From: a virus
Strand: one strand, 5' to 3'
Length of the DNA: 64,000 bases
Virus record (IMG/VR): IMGVR_UViG_3300005826_000294
Location: 124,001 to 188,000 of that record
The position numbers and the translations under genes were made by a program. Below the pieces are notes generated by a model. It saw only the letters and a program-made list of their open reading frames with translations, was not told where the DNA came from and ran no database searches. Shown here one piece after another: positions 29,387 to 38,317 of this stretch (position 1 is its first letter; every line of letters starts with the position of its first letter).

Positions 29387-31359
29387 AATGTATGAGTATG
29401 TCCTACAACATTTTGAACAATACCGTTTATTATTATATGATTATGATTTTCTGAAACCAATGTTGCTGTTTTATAACTTAAAATATTTACATTCTCAGGA
29501 ATAACAATCTGATGATTATGAGCAGGAATACCTGGAGCAGAAGATGTTGATGTAACTGCTGAACCAGGTCTCGGGCTTGCATCTCTTAAAATAGGAAATT
29601 GATAAATAATATCCGACACAGGGAAACGCTTCATTCTAAATTTTTGAGCCCCCGTTTGTGTAAAAAAAGCTCTCACCCTTGTTACATCCAAAATCTCATA
29701 TCTAAACTCTTCAGTATTATCTGGATTAAATCTTATTAAAATATCTCTATCTTTTATCGCCGGAAAAGCCATAGTCCAAGCCGAAGGTTCATATGCTGGC
29801 TCTAATCCTCCGCGATCTACAATGTTTGTATCATCTGTTGAAGGATCAACTCTTACAAGAATTCTACGATCTGATCTTCGTGGATTAAAAAATTGAACAT
29901 ATCCCTGCGTAAAACCTACTCCTAAACAAGTAGGACATTTAGCATTTTGATGTTCTCTCCTCTGCATCACACAATGGCACCTAATTCCTGTCCACATTCT
30001 TCTAGCAAGAACAAATGGTTCTCCTGTAGATTCTAATAAAAGTTCTTCTCGTTGAAACATATGAGTACTAACATCTGATTCTTTAACTAAATGTCTATTA
30101 CCATCAGCATCAAATCTAACCTGAGCTCCACCAAAATAACTTTTATTACATTGTCCTTTCATAAAACTACTAGGGGATTTTGCTCTATATGTTCCACAAT
30201 AATCAAGTCTTGGAAAATCTCCAGAAGCATCATTATTATCACCTGGAGTTGTAATATTATCAAATGGTTGTTGTCTTATTCTTAAATAACCATCATGAAA
30301 GGCATATCCATCATATCCATCTCTATACCCATCACTATATCCATCTAATAATACATTTGTTAAAGCATAATTCGGTTTTTGAAATGTAGGAACAGATTGA
30401 ACTTTTTTTGTATTTCCATCTTCTTTTCCACCATATAATCTTATTAATGATCCTAAACTATGATTTTCAGCATATGTTATATCAAAACCACGAGTTGCTA
30501 CAACAAAACCACTAGGAGAATATTGTTTTGAAGAATATCTTATAAGTTCGTCTCCAATAAGCAATATTCCAAAATCTGGAAAACCTGATGTTGATACTGC
30601 TGGAACAAAAAGTGCTTGATCATTAATATAACCATCTAATTGTGTTAATGGATAAGAATATAAATCTACCCCTACTTGATTTCTTCCAGTTATAGTTATA
30701 TGGCTAGGATTAAATTCTGCTACTCTTACTCCAAAGAAATATTGATCACCTGGTCTTAAACCCGCTATTGTTGCTTTATTATCGATAGACATAAAATCTG
30801 GATAACCGTCGAATACTAATTCTCTATCAGTAGAAACATAAATATTATAAAAAATTACATTATTTTCATTATTTGGATATGCTTCCAACCAATCAAGTTG
30901 AACCTCAGTCCCAATTCCTAAGTCTGTTGCTATTTCCAATCCCAAATTAGTTGGAGGAAAAAATGGCTTACTAGGATCACAAGCTCTAGATAATGATGTT
31001 GTAGAAATTTCTGGTGCAGAAGTAGAATACCCTGATGTAAAAAATGAATAATCTAATTCTATTAAATCATCAAGATTATCTTTAACTTCAAGATGTATAT
31101 TTATTTCAGAAGCTCTAGGAAAGAAACTAGGGGCTTTAGGATATATTCCAACAACATTTTTTCCTGTCCCAGACGCAATATTTCCAGAATATCCTCCAAC
31201 AAATGCTCCATTTGATATTACAGAAACACCTAATATGGTTACAGAAAGAGTGTTGATTTGTGCTGGATTAGCACCATCAAGAATAGTAAAACTAATTATG
31301 CTAGTCCTAGAAACACTCGTTTGATTAGAACTTGGAATTAATTGTGTAAATTCCGCCAT
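29383..31359 (-). CDS. Virion appendage/baseplate protein with Ig-like, zinc-knuckle and HxH motifs
   Basis: 658 residues. The N-terminus (about 1-230) is beta-rich and Ser/Thr-rich like Ig/Fn3 domains. A burst of DGY tripeptides lies near residues 340-360. Cysteines 461, 463, 475 and 478 (CHC, then CPTC) form a compact zinc-binding knuckle. The last 50 residues carry three HxH pairs (about 614, 639 and 654), the metal-binding pattern seen in T4 long-tail-fibre tips and similar fibres. A candidate promoter lies 49 bases upstream (31408). Specific role unknown; a fibre or baseplate-periphery protein is likely. Confidence 0.6.
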   Translation of the reverse strand: MAEFTQLIPSSNQTSVSRTSIISFTILDGANPAQINTLSVTILGVSVISNGAFVGGYSGNIASGTGKNVVGIYPKAPSFFPRASEINIHLEVKDNLDDLIELDYSFFTSGYSTSAPEISTTSLSRACDPSKPFFPPTNLGLEIATDLGIGTEVQLDWLEAYPNNENNVIFYNIYVSTDRELVFDGYPDFMSIDNKATIAGLRPGDQYFFGVRVAEFNPSHITITGRNQVGVDLYSYPLTQLDGYINDQALFVPAVSTSGFPDFGILLIGDELIRYSSKQYSPSGFVVATRGFDITYAENHSLGSLIRLYGGKEDGNTKKVQSVPTFQKPNYALTNVLLDGYSDGYRDGYDGYAFHDGYLRIRQQPFDNITTPGDNNDASGDFPRLDYCGTYRAKSPSSFMKGQCNKSYFGGAQVRFDADGNRHLVKESDVSTHMFQREELLLESTGEPFVLARRMWTGIRCHCVMQRREHQNAKCPTCLGVGFTQGYVQFFNPRRSDRRILVRVDPSTDDTNIVDRGGLEPAYEPSAWTMAFPAIKDRDILIRFNPDNTEEFRYEILDVTRVRAFFTQTGAQKFRMKRFPVSDIIYQFPILRDASPRPGSAVTSTSSAPGIPAHNHQIVIPENVNILSYKTATLVSENHNHIIINGIVQNVVGHTHTL

Positions 31360-31407
31360 TTATATATACATCCTATTATTTGGTATATTACTCTAAAAAT
31401 ATGAAAT

Positions 31408-31416
31408 TATTAATAG
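31408..31416 (-). promoter_or_regulatory. Candidate late promoter motif, variant
   Basis: The minus strand reads TCTATTAATA, one base different from the CTATCAATA core found at three other gene boundaries. It lies in the 59-base gap between the metallopeptidase stop (31419) and the fibre start (31359). No A-tract precedes it, and such AT-rich strings also occur by chance here. Confidence 0.3.
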
Positions 31417-31418
31417 AA

Positions 31419-31907
31419 TCAAATGTCCTTAGTAAGTTCCTGAATATACTCTTTTCTTTTCTTACCTTTAACATCATGATGATCTAAAAGTTGTTCAAGA
31501 TATAATTGGATTTTCTCGGGAGATTCATGATCATCCATATATTCTATTTGAGCCTGAAAGGCTTCTTGTTCATTTTCATCATCCAAATATTTATCTTTAT
31601 CTACTTTTCCTTTTACCATTCCAGCTTCTTGTTGAAAACAATGGGTCAGTTCGTGTATTACGTATCTCATAATATCTTCCCATTTTTCAGATTTTAATAA
31701 ATTTTCGTTTAAAATTATAATACCATTAATAGTTTTTGCTGATACATCTAATGGTTCAAATTTAATTTCAACAGAATCAACAAAGTCTATATCTTTATTA
31801 TATTTTTTACATTTCTCTTTATATGGTTCTTCTTTCTTAACTTCCTTTTTAATTTTTTTTATTAATCCATCATATAGTTTAGAAAGACGAGTCAATGTAA
31901 TCACCAT
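31419..31907 (-). CDS. Zinc metallopeptidase-like protein (HExxH)
   Basis: 162 residues. The zincin signature HELTH lies at 85-89 in a helix preceded by IMRYVI. It is followed about 25 residues later by ENEQEAFQAQIEYM, where Glu 115 (or a neighbour) would be the third zinc ligand. The N-terminus is Lys-rich. No signal peptide, so action would be in the cytoplasm or within the virion. Its start lies inside the 3' end of the preceding endonuclease gene (29-base overlap) and lacks a good ribosome site; a downstream TTG is an alternative start. It could process a virion protein; substrate unknown. Confidence 0.65.
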   Translation of the reverse strand: MVITLTRLSKLYDGLIKKIKKEVKKEEPYKEKCKKYNKDIDFVDSVEIKFEPLDVSAKTINGIIILNENLLKSEKWEDIMRYVIHELTHCFQQEAGMVKGKVDKDKYLDDENEQEAFQAQIEYMDDHESPEKIQLYLEQLLDHHDVKGKKRKEYIQELTKDI

Positions 31908-32808
31908 ATCCTATTTTTATTAAAAAACTATCAAATCTATTATGTATTTTTCTATATTTATTTTCATTAAAATGGGATTCTAAGTCCTTAATAACAAACG
32001 CAAACCAATTTAATTTCTTAATTTTTCTGCGTTTATATTTATCTCTATAAAAAACTTTATTAAAAACATCTTTTCCAAATATTGGTTTAAAATGTCCAAT
32101 TCCATCCCAACAAATAGCAATCTTTAATTCGGGAATTGTAATATCAATTTCATATGGAGGTATTAAATCATAATCGTGATGAATAATTTCAGCATTTAAT
32201 CTTTTGTTTAATTGATTATAAAATGCTATTTCTCTTTTTGATCCCAATCTCCCCGCTTCTTCCATCGCCTTCATAGATTTTATAGATCTTCTTATTTCAA
32301 TTCTCTTTACTCTTTCATTATATTTTTCGCAAGAAAACTCTTTAAATATTTTTATTATTGATGAAGAGCATAATGAAAATTTTTCTGCTATTTCTTTAAC
32401 AAATAAATTAGTATTAAAATAAGATAAAATCTGCTTTTTGGTCTCTTTGCTTATTGAATTAGGACGATCTTTCATCCTGTTTGATCTATAAATTGAATTA
32501 TTATGAAGATATTTTTTATAAATATTTTTATCTAAACTAACATATTTTTGAATTGTTCTTTTCTTAATATTAAATTTTTTGCTTAATTCCGTTAAACATA
32601 ATCCATTATTTACAGCATCATATATATCATAAATGTTTTTATTATAAACAGAATTATTACTATTAATTACTCTATTCTTAACAACTTTTTCACCAAATAC
32701 TTTAATCCAATAAGATTTAATTGTTCTTGGATCTAAATTATATTCTTTCTGTAATAATGTTAAGGGTTTAGTGGAATATATCTCTAAAAGTAGTTTATTT
32801 ATATCCAT
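31879..32808 (-). CDS. Vsr-like (EDxHD-type) homing endonuclease
   Basis: About 309 residues. ATG 32808 is chosen because it has GAAGAG upstream and overlaps the previous gene by only 14 bases; a TTG at 32841 is the alternative. Three helix-turn-helix segments in the N-terminal two-thirds (such as GLCLTELSKKFNIKKRTI) precede a C-terminal nuclease core with HHDYDLIPPYEIDITIP, AICWDGIGH and a basic tail ending in WFAFVIKD. This core is like very-short-patch repair endonucleases and the EDxHD homing family known from Bacillus phages. It is the last of four adjacent endonuclease genes. Confidence 0.78.
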   Translation of the reverse strand: MDINKLLLEIYSTKPLTLLQKEYNLDPRTIKSYWIKVFGEKVVKNRVINSNNSVYNKNIYDIYDAVNNGLCLTELSKKFNIKKRTIQKYVSLDKNIYKKYLHNNSIYRSNRMKDRPNSISKETKKQILSYFNTNLFVKEIAEKFSLCSSSIIKIFKEFSCEKYNERVKRIEIRRSIKSMKAMEEAGRLGSKREIAFYNQLNKRLNAEIIHHDYDLIPPYEIDITIPELKIAICWDGIGHFKPIFGKDVFNKVFYRDKYKRRKIKKLNWFAFVIKDLESHFNENKYRKIHNRFDSFLIKIGYGDYIDSSF

Positions 32809-32977
32809 CCAACTCTTCTTTTTGTAATTCAGCAATAGCAAGTGCTTGGTTTAAATTTGCTATACTTTCTTTCGCCACTTCAATTGCGTGCTGTAATCCT
32901 GCTATTTCTACTTTTACTTGCTTTAATGTAGATGGTTCGTTTATTCCTAAATACGCAATATACTTTTTAACTAACAT
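32795..32977 (-). CDS. Small coiled-coil protein, unknown function
   Basis: 60 residues. The first 15 are a short beta-like start (VKKYIAYLGINEPS). The rest is a helix with heptads (VEIAGLQHAIEVAKESIANL) ending in Glu/Lys and DGY. It is wedged between endonuclease genes, overlapping both neighbours by about 11-14 bases. It probably is the resident phage gene into whose borders the endonucleases inserted. Not recognised. Confidence 0.5.
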   Translation of the reverse strand: MLVKKYIAYLGINEPSTLKQVKVEIAGLQHAIEVAKESIANLNQALAIAELQKEELDGYK

Positions 32978-34052
32978 TTTTAATCCTTAAAACATTAAAA
33001 TCCTTATGTAAATTTTCAATTATCTTACTAACTGTTTTATTTACAATATACTTATCAACTTTTGAACAATCATCATCTATAATAATAACTTTCCATCCAA
33101 TTTTACATAATCTTTCTATTTTATCATTATCCCTTTCTTTAACTCTTTTTAATTTATTTTCACCAAAGATAGATTTCCTATGAAATGGTCCATCCCAAAA
33201 AATCGCTATTTTTTTTGATGGAATTGTAATATCTATTTCATATGGTTCGCAAATATCTAAATCATGATGTTTTACATTAAAAGATTGTTTTAATAATTTG
33301 TAGCATAAATTCTCGGGCTCAGATCCAGAAATACCATTTTTTCCACATTTTATTAAAGATTTTCGAAGACCTTCCTTTCTAACCATTATTAGCCTTTCTT
33401 CTCTATCTTCTTTACTAAAATTCTGAGAATAAAATTTTCTTACAGTTGCTTTTGATATATTACATTTAGAAGCAATTTCTTTTAAAGATGTTGAGGTAAA
33501 AAACATAATTCTAAGAGACTTCTTAATTTTCTTATCTATAACAGATAAATTCTTTATCTTTACATCTCTGTTTCTTTTAGAAGTTTTATTTTTACCATAA
33601 AACTCTATCCAATATTTATATGTAGTTTTATTATTACAACCAACCAATTTTGAAACATCTTTAATTGTTAAATCAGAATTAAATAAAGTTTTGATTTTAT
33701 TAATCTTTTCTTGAGATAAAACCCTTTTCCCATAATCTTTTATAGTTTTTGGTTTCCATCCAGCAATTTTTATATTTGGATTTCTTCTTCCATCTTTATA
33801 TTGTTTTGAAGTATCATTACTTCTTATAGTATGTAAAAACTTTTTAAAATCTATATTTCTTTTTAATAATTTTCTAATATAAGCAGGAGAACAAAAAATA
33901 TTATCTTGCTTTGATAATTGTATAACACCTTTATTAGTATTCAATATTAATTTATCTTGTTTTAGTCTAAATTCTTTATGTAATATATCTTTTTTATTCA
34001 TAATATGTCTAGATATATTTGAACTAATAATATTACAAACTGGACACTTCAT
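32967..34052 (-). CDS. Vsr-like homing endonuclease with N-terminal zinc finger
   Basis: 361 residues. It begins with CPVC and two downstream histidines (a C2H2-like finger), then helix-turn-helix segments including SDLTIKDVSKLVGCNNKTTY and TSLKEIASKCNISKATV. The nuclease core holds VKHHDLDICEPYEIDITIP and AIFWDGPFH followed by a Lys/Arg-rich helix and WKVIIIDDD. It resembles the genes at 31879 and 35398 throughout, so these are paralogues. It overlaps the upstream gene by 4 bases (ATGA). Confidence 0.78.
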   Translation of the reverse strand: MKCPVCNIISSNISRHIMNKKDILHKEFRLKQDKLILNTNKGVIQLSKQDNIFCSPAYIRKLLKRNIDFKKFLHTIRSNDTSKQYKDGRRNPNIKIAGWKPKTIKDYGKRVLSQEKINKIKTLFNSDLTIKDVSKLVGCNNKTTYKYWIEFYGKNKTSKRNRDVKIKNLSVIDKKIKKSLRIMFFTSTSLKEIASKCNISKATVRKFYSQNFSKEDREERLIMVRKEGLRKSLIKCGKNGISGSEPENLCYKLLKQSFNVKHHDLDICEPYEIDITIPSKKIAIFWDGPFHRKSIFGENKLKRVKERDNDKIERLCKIGWKVIIIDDDCSKVDKYIVNKTVSKIIENLHKDFNVLRIKNVS

Positions 34053-35401
34053 AGTTCTTTAAGAATATCATTTTCAACCATCATTGCTTTATTTATAATT
34101 GTTTGTTCCGATAGTAATATTGGATTATAAATATTATTTTTATCTCCGCTTTCCCATCTATAAATAATTTTATGTTTTTTTGATATTTTATTTAAACGAT
34201 GTATTGTATGTAATAATAAATCTCCATATTTTTCTTTGGAAACACGATTTATATCGTTTGGAGCATATATAGAAGGATTTCCATGCCAAAAATCCCCTAA
34301 ATATTCATATACTATCCCTTCATATAAAGCATCAACAATATATTTACCTACTCTAATTTCACGATTTTTATTAGGTATTTTCAACTCATTAAGCCATTCA
34401 ATACAAGATATGGATACAGATTTATTATTACACATTGAACAACCAGTTCCATTAACTCGATTTTTAATATTAGCTTCCCATGAATGTCCTTTTTTACACT
34501 TCCACCAAACTTTCTTATGAGATTGAGGCAAATAAAGAGAAGGATCTAAATTTTTATCATAATCCCATTCTTTACATAAATCTGGATAATTAAATAATAA
34601 GTTATATTTACTATGAACAACTTTATTTTCACATATTAAACACTTATTTGTTCTTTTTACAAAAACACGAATTTTTAATTTATAACTATGACCTTTATCA
34701 CACTTCCACCAAACTTTCTTTACAGAACTAGGCAAATAATTTTTAGGAGAATCGTTCTTATCATAATCCCAATGTTTACAAATATCTGGAAAAAGAACAG
34801 ATAAATTATTCTCTTCCGTTGCTTTTTGCCCATCACAATAAGGACATCCATGTCCCGCTATCCGTGTCGCTGTTCGTGCTTTCCAAGTATGATTGTTTTT
34901 ACAAATCCACCATAAATTTTTGTTAGTAAAAGGTCTATGTTTGCTTGGATCAAAGTTATTCTTTTCTTGGTTAAGTTCCTTACACAACTCTGGATATTTA
35001 TATAATAAACTATCCTCTAATAATGTTTTTTTACTATTACAATAAGGACATCCATGGCCATTGGTTCGTGTATTTGGAGAAGCATCCCAGCTGTGTCCTT
35101 TATTACACTTCCACCATGTTTTTTTACATGACCCAGATGTGTATTGATTAGGATCTAATTTATTTTTATCATAATCCCATTCTTCACATAAAATAGGATG
35201 TTTAACTAATAAGTTATTTTCTTTTGATGGTTTTTTGCCAGAACAATAGGGACAACCACTATGTTTAGATTTCCTATTATTTATAGAAGCCTCCCATGAA
35301 TGATTGTTTTTACAAATCCACCACACTCTTTCTGCGGATTTATAGCCTTCTATAGAACCGTTTTTATCAAAATCCCATTCAGTATATAAATCTTTTATCA
35401 T
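34049..35401 (-). CDS. Array-type endonuclease: five zinc-ribbon repeats plus WHGNP nuclease core
   Basis: 450 residues. Five repeats of about 60 residues each contain a WDYDKN-like start, WWKCxxGHSW and a distal GCPYC-type Cys pair, the pattern of the probable zinc-ribbon family DUF4379. The fourth repeat is the most diverged. After residue 330 comes a nuclease core with IVDALYEGIVYEYLGDFWHG and a distal YRWE. The same core ends the unrelated repeat array at 15779. It overlaps both neighbours by 4 bases, forming a translationally coupled set of endonucleases. Mobility is inferred from family resemblance and context. Confidence 0.72.
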   Translation of the reverse strand: MIKDLYTEWDFDKNGSIEGYKSAERVWWICKNNHSWEASINNRKSKHSGCPYCSGKKPSKENNLLVKHPILCEEWDYDKNKLDPNQYTSGSCKKTWWKCNKGHSWDASPNTRTNGHGCPYCNSKKTLLEDSLLYKYPELCKELNQEKNNFDPSKHRPFTNKNLWWICKNNHTWKARTATRIAGHGCPYCDGQKATEENNLSVLFPDICKHWDYDKNDSPKNYLPSSVKKVWWKCDKGHSYKLKIRVFVKRTNKCLICENKVVHSKYNLLFNYPDLCKEWDYDKNLDPSLYLPQSHKKVWWKCKKGHSWEANIKNRVNGTGCSMCNNKSVSISCIEWLNELKIPNKNREIRVGKYIVDALYEGIVYEYLGDFWHGNPSIYAPNDINRVSKEKYGDLLLHTIHRLNKISKKHKIIYRWESGDKNNIYNPILLSEQTIINKAMMVENDILKEL

Positions 35402-36519
35402 TTTAATATTATAAACCTTTTTGATGGATTTTGATAAAAATAGTTAATAATATCTATAAATCTATATTCATCTTCGTCTTTTATATTACCATTATCTTCT
35501 ATTACTATATGACACCAATTCTTTTTATATAAATTTCTTTTTCTAATTATATCATTTATAATGGTTTTTCTATATGCCTCTTCACCAAATATTGGAGATC
35601 TATGACATTTCCCATCCCAACAAATTGCGATTTTCTTTGATGGAATACTTATATCTATTTCTAATGGAAATACAACTTCATAATCATGATGTATAACATT
35701 TCTTCTTCCAAATCTATTAGTTAATTTTCTATAAAATTTTCTTTCAGGCTTGGAACCAATAAATCTACAAAGTTTATAGGAAGATGCTGTTTTTCTTTGC
35801 TGAATTTGCTTCATTCTTATTTTTCTTTTTTTTAAATCTTCTTCTTTGAATATTTCGTTCCAAACTCTTTTAATACTTCCAGAAGATGTTTTACATATTT
35901 TACATATTTTTCTAATAGAAAGATCTGACTTAAAATATTTAATAATTTTCTTATAACTATATGGATCTCTATTTTCTATTTTTTGTAAAGAAGAACTCTT
36001 TTTCTGTCGTTGTTTTGAAATTCTTTTTCCTCTATAATGAATATCTTCACTATTAAAGTTATATTTCATTATCCTTGATACTGTATTATATCCACATCCA
36101 ACCTTTTTAGAGATTTCTGTAATTGTTAAATCAGTATAAAAAAGATCTCTAACTTTATTTATGATATTTTCATTAACAATGAAATATCTATTGCCAGTGT
36201 TTGTTAAGTTTTTATTAGGTTTTCTTTTTTTTAATTCATATTGCCGTTTTAAAGATAAAGAATTCATTAATGATTTTCTTTCTTTATATCCTTCAATCAT
36301 ACTCCATTGCTTACATATATAACCAAAACTTATTCTAAATCCATATTTAACACTTAATTTTTTTGATAAATCAACACATGAAATGTTTTTATTAAAATAA
36401 CTAATTATATCTTTATTAATAATATCAACAAAGTATTTATGATCTTTAACCTTAAAAATATGATTGCTTATTCCTTTAATTTGATATAACTTATTACAAA
36501 CTGGACACTTCATCGTCAT
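35398..36519 (-). CDS. Vsr-like homing endonuclease with N-terminal zinc finger
   Basis: 373 residues, paralogous to the genes at 32967 and 31879. It has an N-terminal CPVC finger with two histidines, several helix-turn-helix segments (for example DLTITEISKKVGCGYNTV and DLSIRKICKICKTSSGSI), then VIHHDYEVVFPLEIDISIP and AICWDGKCHRSPIFG. It starts 1 base after the stop of the virion gene at 36520; ATG 36513 is a possible alternative start. It is the first of the four-endonuclease run. Confidence 0.78.
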   Translation of the reverse strand: MTMKCPVCNKLYQIKGISNHIFKVKDHKYFVDIINKDIISYFNKNISCVDLSKKLSVKYGFRISFGYICKQWSMIEGYKERKSLMNSLSLKRQYELKKRKPNKNLTNTGNRYFIVNENIINKVRDLFYTDLTITEISKKVGCGYNTVSRIMKYNFNSEDIHYRGKRISKQRQKKSSSLQKIENRDPYSYKKIIKYFKSDLSIRKICKICKTSSGSIKRVWNEIFKEEDLKKRKIRMKQIQQRKTASSYKLCRFIGSKPERKFYRKLTNRFGRRNVIHHDYEVVFPLEIDISIPSKKIAICWDGKCHRSPIFGEEAYRKTIINDIIRKRNLYKKNWCHIVIEDNGNIKDEDEYRFIDIINYFYQNPSKRFIILK

Positions 36520-37404
36520 TTATATTATCCTTCTTTGTCTTAAATGTCGTAACCTCATATAATTTGGGGAAACAGCAAGTACTCGAAATCCGCCGAAACC
36601 TGTTGGTATCGGTTTTATACTGTTTTTAATATACTTTAACATATCTGTATGTCTTTGAACGAAATGACTTAATTCATTATTTAAAGTAGCCGATAATGGG
36701 GGTGGGTTCATGGAGACACCATTATCTGTTAGTGTAAACTCTCTTCCTGCCTCAATTAACATTTGAGCGGCTGTAGCAAGAATAAAAGCACCCTCAACAA
36801 TTATATGAGCAAATCTTTTATATATTACTTCCATATCAAAAGTAAAATCTGTAAAATGAGGTGTTTGATTAAATTCACTTAAACTACATTTAAGAAAATA
36901 TACAAGTTCTTCATCTGTAAAAACAAAACAATCAACAAAGGTTGTATTACCATATGCATCAAGACTTTCAACTTCCAGATTATTCTTTAATCTTGCTTTT
37001 AGGCAAGTTAATAAGCAGTTAATACCTTGAATTTCCTCATCACTAAGAACTATCCTACAAGGATCTCCAATTTTATCTCCAGCGACACCAATATCAGCAT
37101 CTCTTTCAAGGACGATAAAGTTTAATCTCGCTTCCGTTGTAAAGCCATTTAGTGTTGCTCTCCAATGATCAACCCAAATACCTGTGGAGGAATTTTGTGG
37201 AACCATGAATGTTGTTCTATATCTACCAGAATCAATACGAGAAACATAAGCAGAAGAAAGGGAACGGACTACATTTCCTTGACTATCTATAATTTCAACT
37301 TCTGGAGATGAATCAGCATCGGCAACTTGACCTGTTGCATCTCTTAAATCTATTTCTAACACAACGGTCTGTCCTTTTATAACTTGCCTACAAGTTGTAA
37401 CCAT
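36520..37404 (-). CDS. Virion structural protein with N-terminal Ig-like domain
   Basis: 294 residues. Residues 1-100 form a beta-sandwich pattern (VLEIDLRDATGQVADADSSP, DSGRYRTTFMVP, GIWVDHWRATL) typical of Ig-like domains on phage baseplate or neck proteins. Residues 120-294 are mainly helical, with FTDEELVYFLKCSLSEF and ALNNELSHFVQRH-like helices, and a basic C-terminal end (MRLRHLRQRRII). A strong AGGAGG lies 4 bases before ATG 37404, within the 3' end of the upstream endonuclease. It may be a neck or baseplate-plate protein; not identified further. Confidence 0.5.
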   Translation of the reverse strand: MVTTCRQVIKGQTVVLEIDLRDATGQVADADSSPEVEIIDSQGNVVRSLSSAYVSRIDSGRYRTTFMVPQNSSTGIWVDHWRATLNGFTTEARLNFIVLERDADIGVAGDKIGDPCRIVLSDEEIQGINCLLTCLKARLKNNLEVESLDAYGNTTFVDCFVFTDEELVYFLKCSLSEFNQTPHFTDFTFDMEVIYKRFAHIIVEGAFILATAAQMLIEAGREFTLTDNGVSMNPPPLSATLNNELSHFVQRHTDMLKYIKNSIKPIPTGFGGFRVLAVSPNYMRLRHLRQRRII

Positions 37405-38317
37405 TGTTCCTCCTAAAATGCTCTATATATAATAAAAACTCCTTTCTATCAAACTTATCACTTTTAGACATATTATCCTTTGCTTTCAACCATTGATGAT
37501 TTTCTGGAGCAAAGGCAGCCTTTATGTGTATTGGATCATTAAAATCAAATGCTGAGAGTGGGAAAATATGATCAATATGATATTCATCTATATTTTCTGG
37601 AAATGGTTTTAAATGATCAATAATATCATTATATTTTATACTTTTATTCTTTATATTTCCAAATCTTGCTCTTAATTTAGTTTTAATTCTATAATTATTA
37701 TCATTTTTATATCTTTCTTTTCTATAACAATTTCTACATATTGTTCCGTTTTCTGTTTTCTTATATCCTTCTTTTATTTCACCACATTTACATTTATGTT
37801 TTGGAGCTTCATAACATTTTTCGCACAAATTATTTTTCTTTATTCCTATATTTCCGCATTTACATAAAATAGTTTTTCTTTTATATTGTTTTCCATAACA
37901 TTTTGAACATAATTTATTTGCTTCGATTGGTTTTATTTCTCCACATTTACATTTATATTTTGGAGCTTCATAACATTTTACACAAATAGGAAAACCATCT
38001 ATATATGAATAAATTGGCATATGTTTAAAGCATTTAGAACATTCAATTATTTTTCCTTTATAACAAGAACGACATATCGGCCCTTCTTTTACTGCTATTT
38101 CTTTATTCTTTTTACATATACAACATATTTGTTTAGGAGACTTATAACATTTATTACATTTAGTTTTTGTAATCATTTTAGAGTAATTACCGCAATTAGG
38201 ACATGTTTTTTTAATCCTACTATAACATTTTACACAAAAACCTTTTGCTTTATGTGGTTTTATATCACCACAGGATTTACATTTAATCACAGGCAATTTC
38301 AATTCTTGGAAAACCAT
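37388..38317 (-). CDS. Cys-rich HNH homing endonuclease
   Basis: 309 residues. The first 210 residues contain more than a dozen CxxC or CxC pairs in short zinc-ribbon repeats of the form K-C-x-C-G-x-I-K followed by C-x-K-C-Y. The C-terminal nuclease has an HNH core: DEYHIDHIFPLSAFDF, then APENHQWLKAKDN. Homologous genes lie at 41468 and 61895 with fewer ribbons. The annotated ATG overlaps the upstream virion gene by 35 bases with weak SD; internal GTG or TTG codons are alternatives. Its 3' end overlaps the next gene's ribosome site and start. Confidence 0.8.
   Translation of the reverse strand: MVFQELKLPVIKCKSCGDIKPHKAKGFCVKCYSRIKKTCPNCGNYSKMITKTKCNKCYKSPKQICCICKKNKEIAVKEGPICRSCYKGKIIECSKCFKHMPIYSYIDGFPICVKCYEAPKYKCKCGEIKPIEANKLCSKCYGKQYKRKTILCKCGNIGIKKNNLCEKCYEAPKHKCKCGEIKEGYKKTENGTICRNCYRKERYKNDNNYRIKTKLRARFGNIKNKSIKYNDIIDHLKPFPENIDEYHIDHIFPLSAFDFNDPIHIKAAFAPENHQWLKAKDNMSKSDKFDRKEFLLYIEHFRRNNGYNL

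Noticed and set aside
32808-32841. Upstream TTG start for the Vsr-like gene at 31879
   Set aside because: No ribosome site and 47-base overlap with the small coiled-coil gene; ATG 32808 has GAAGAG and a 14-base overlap.
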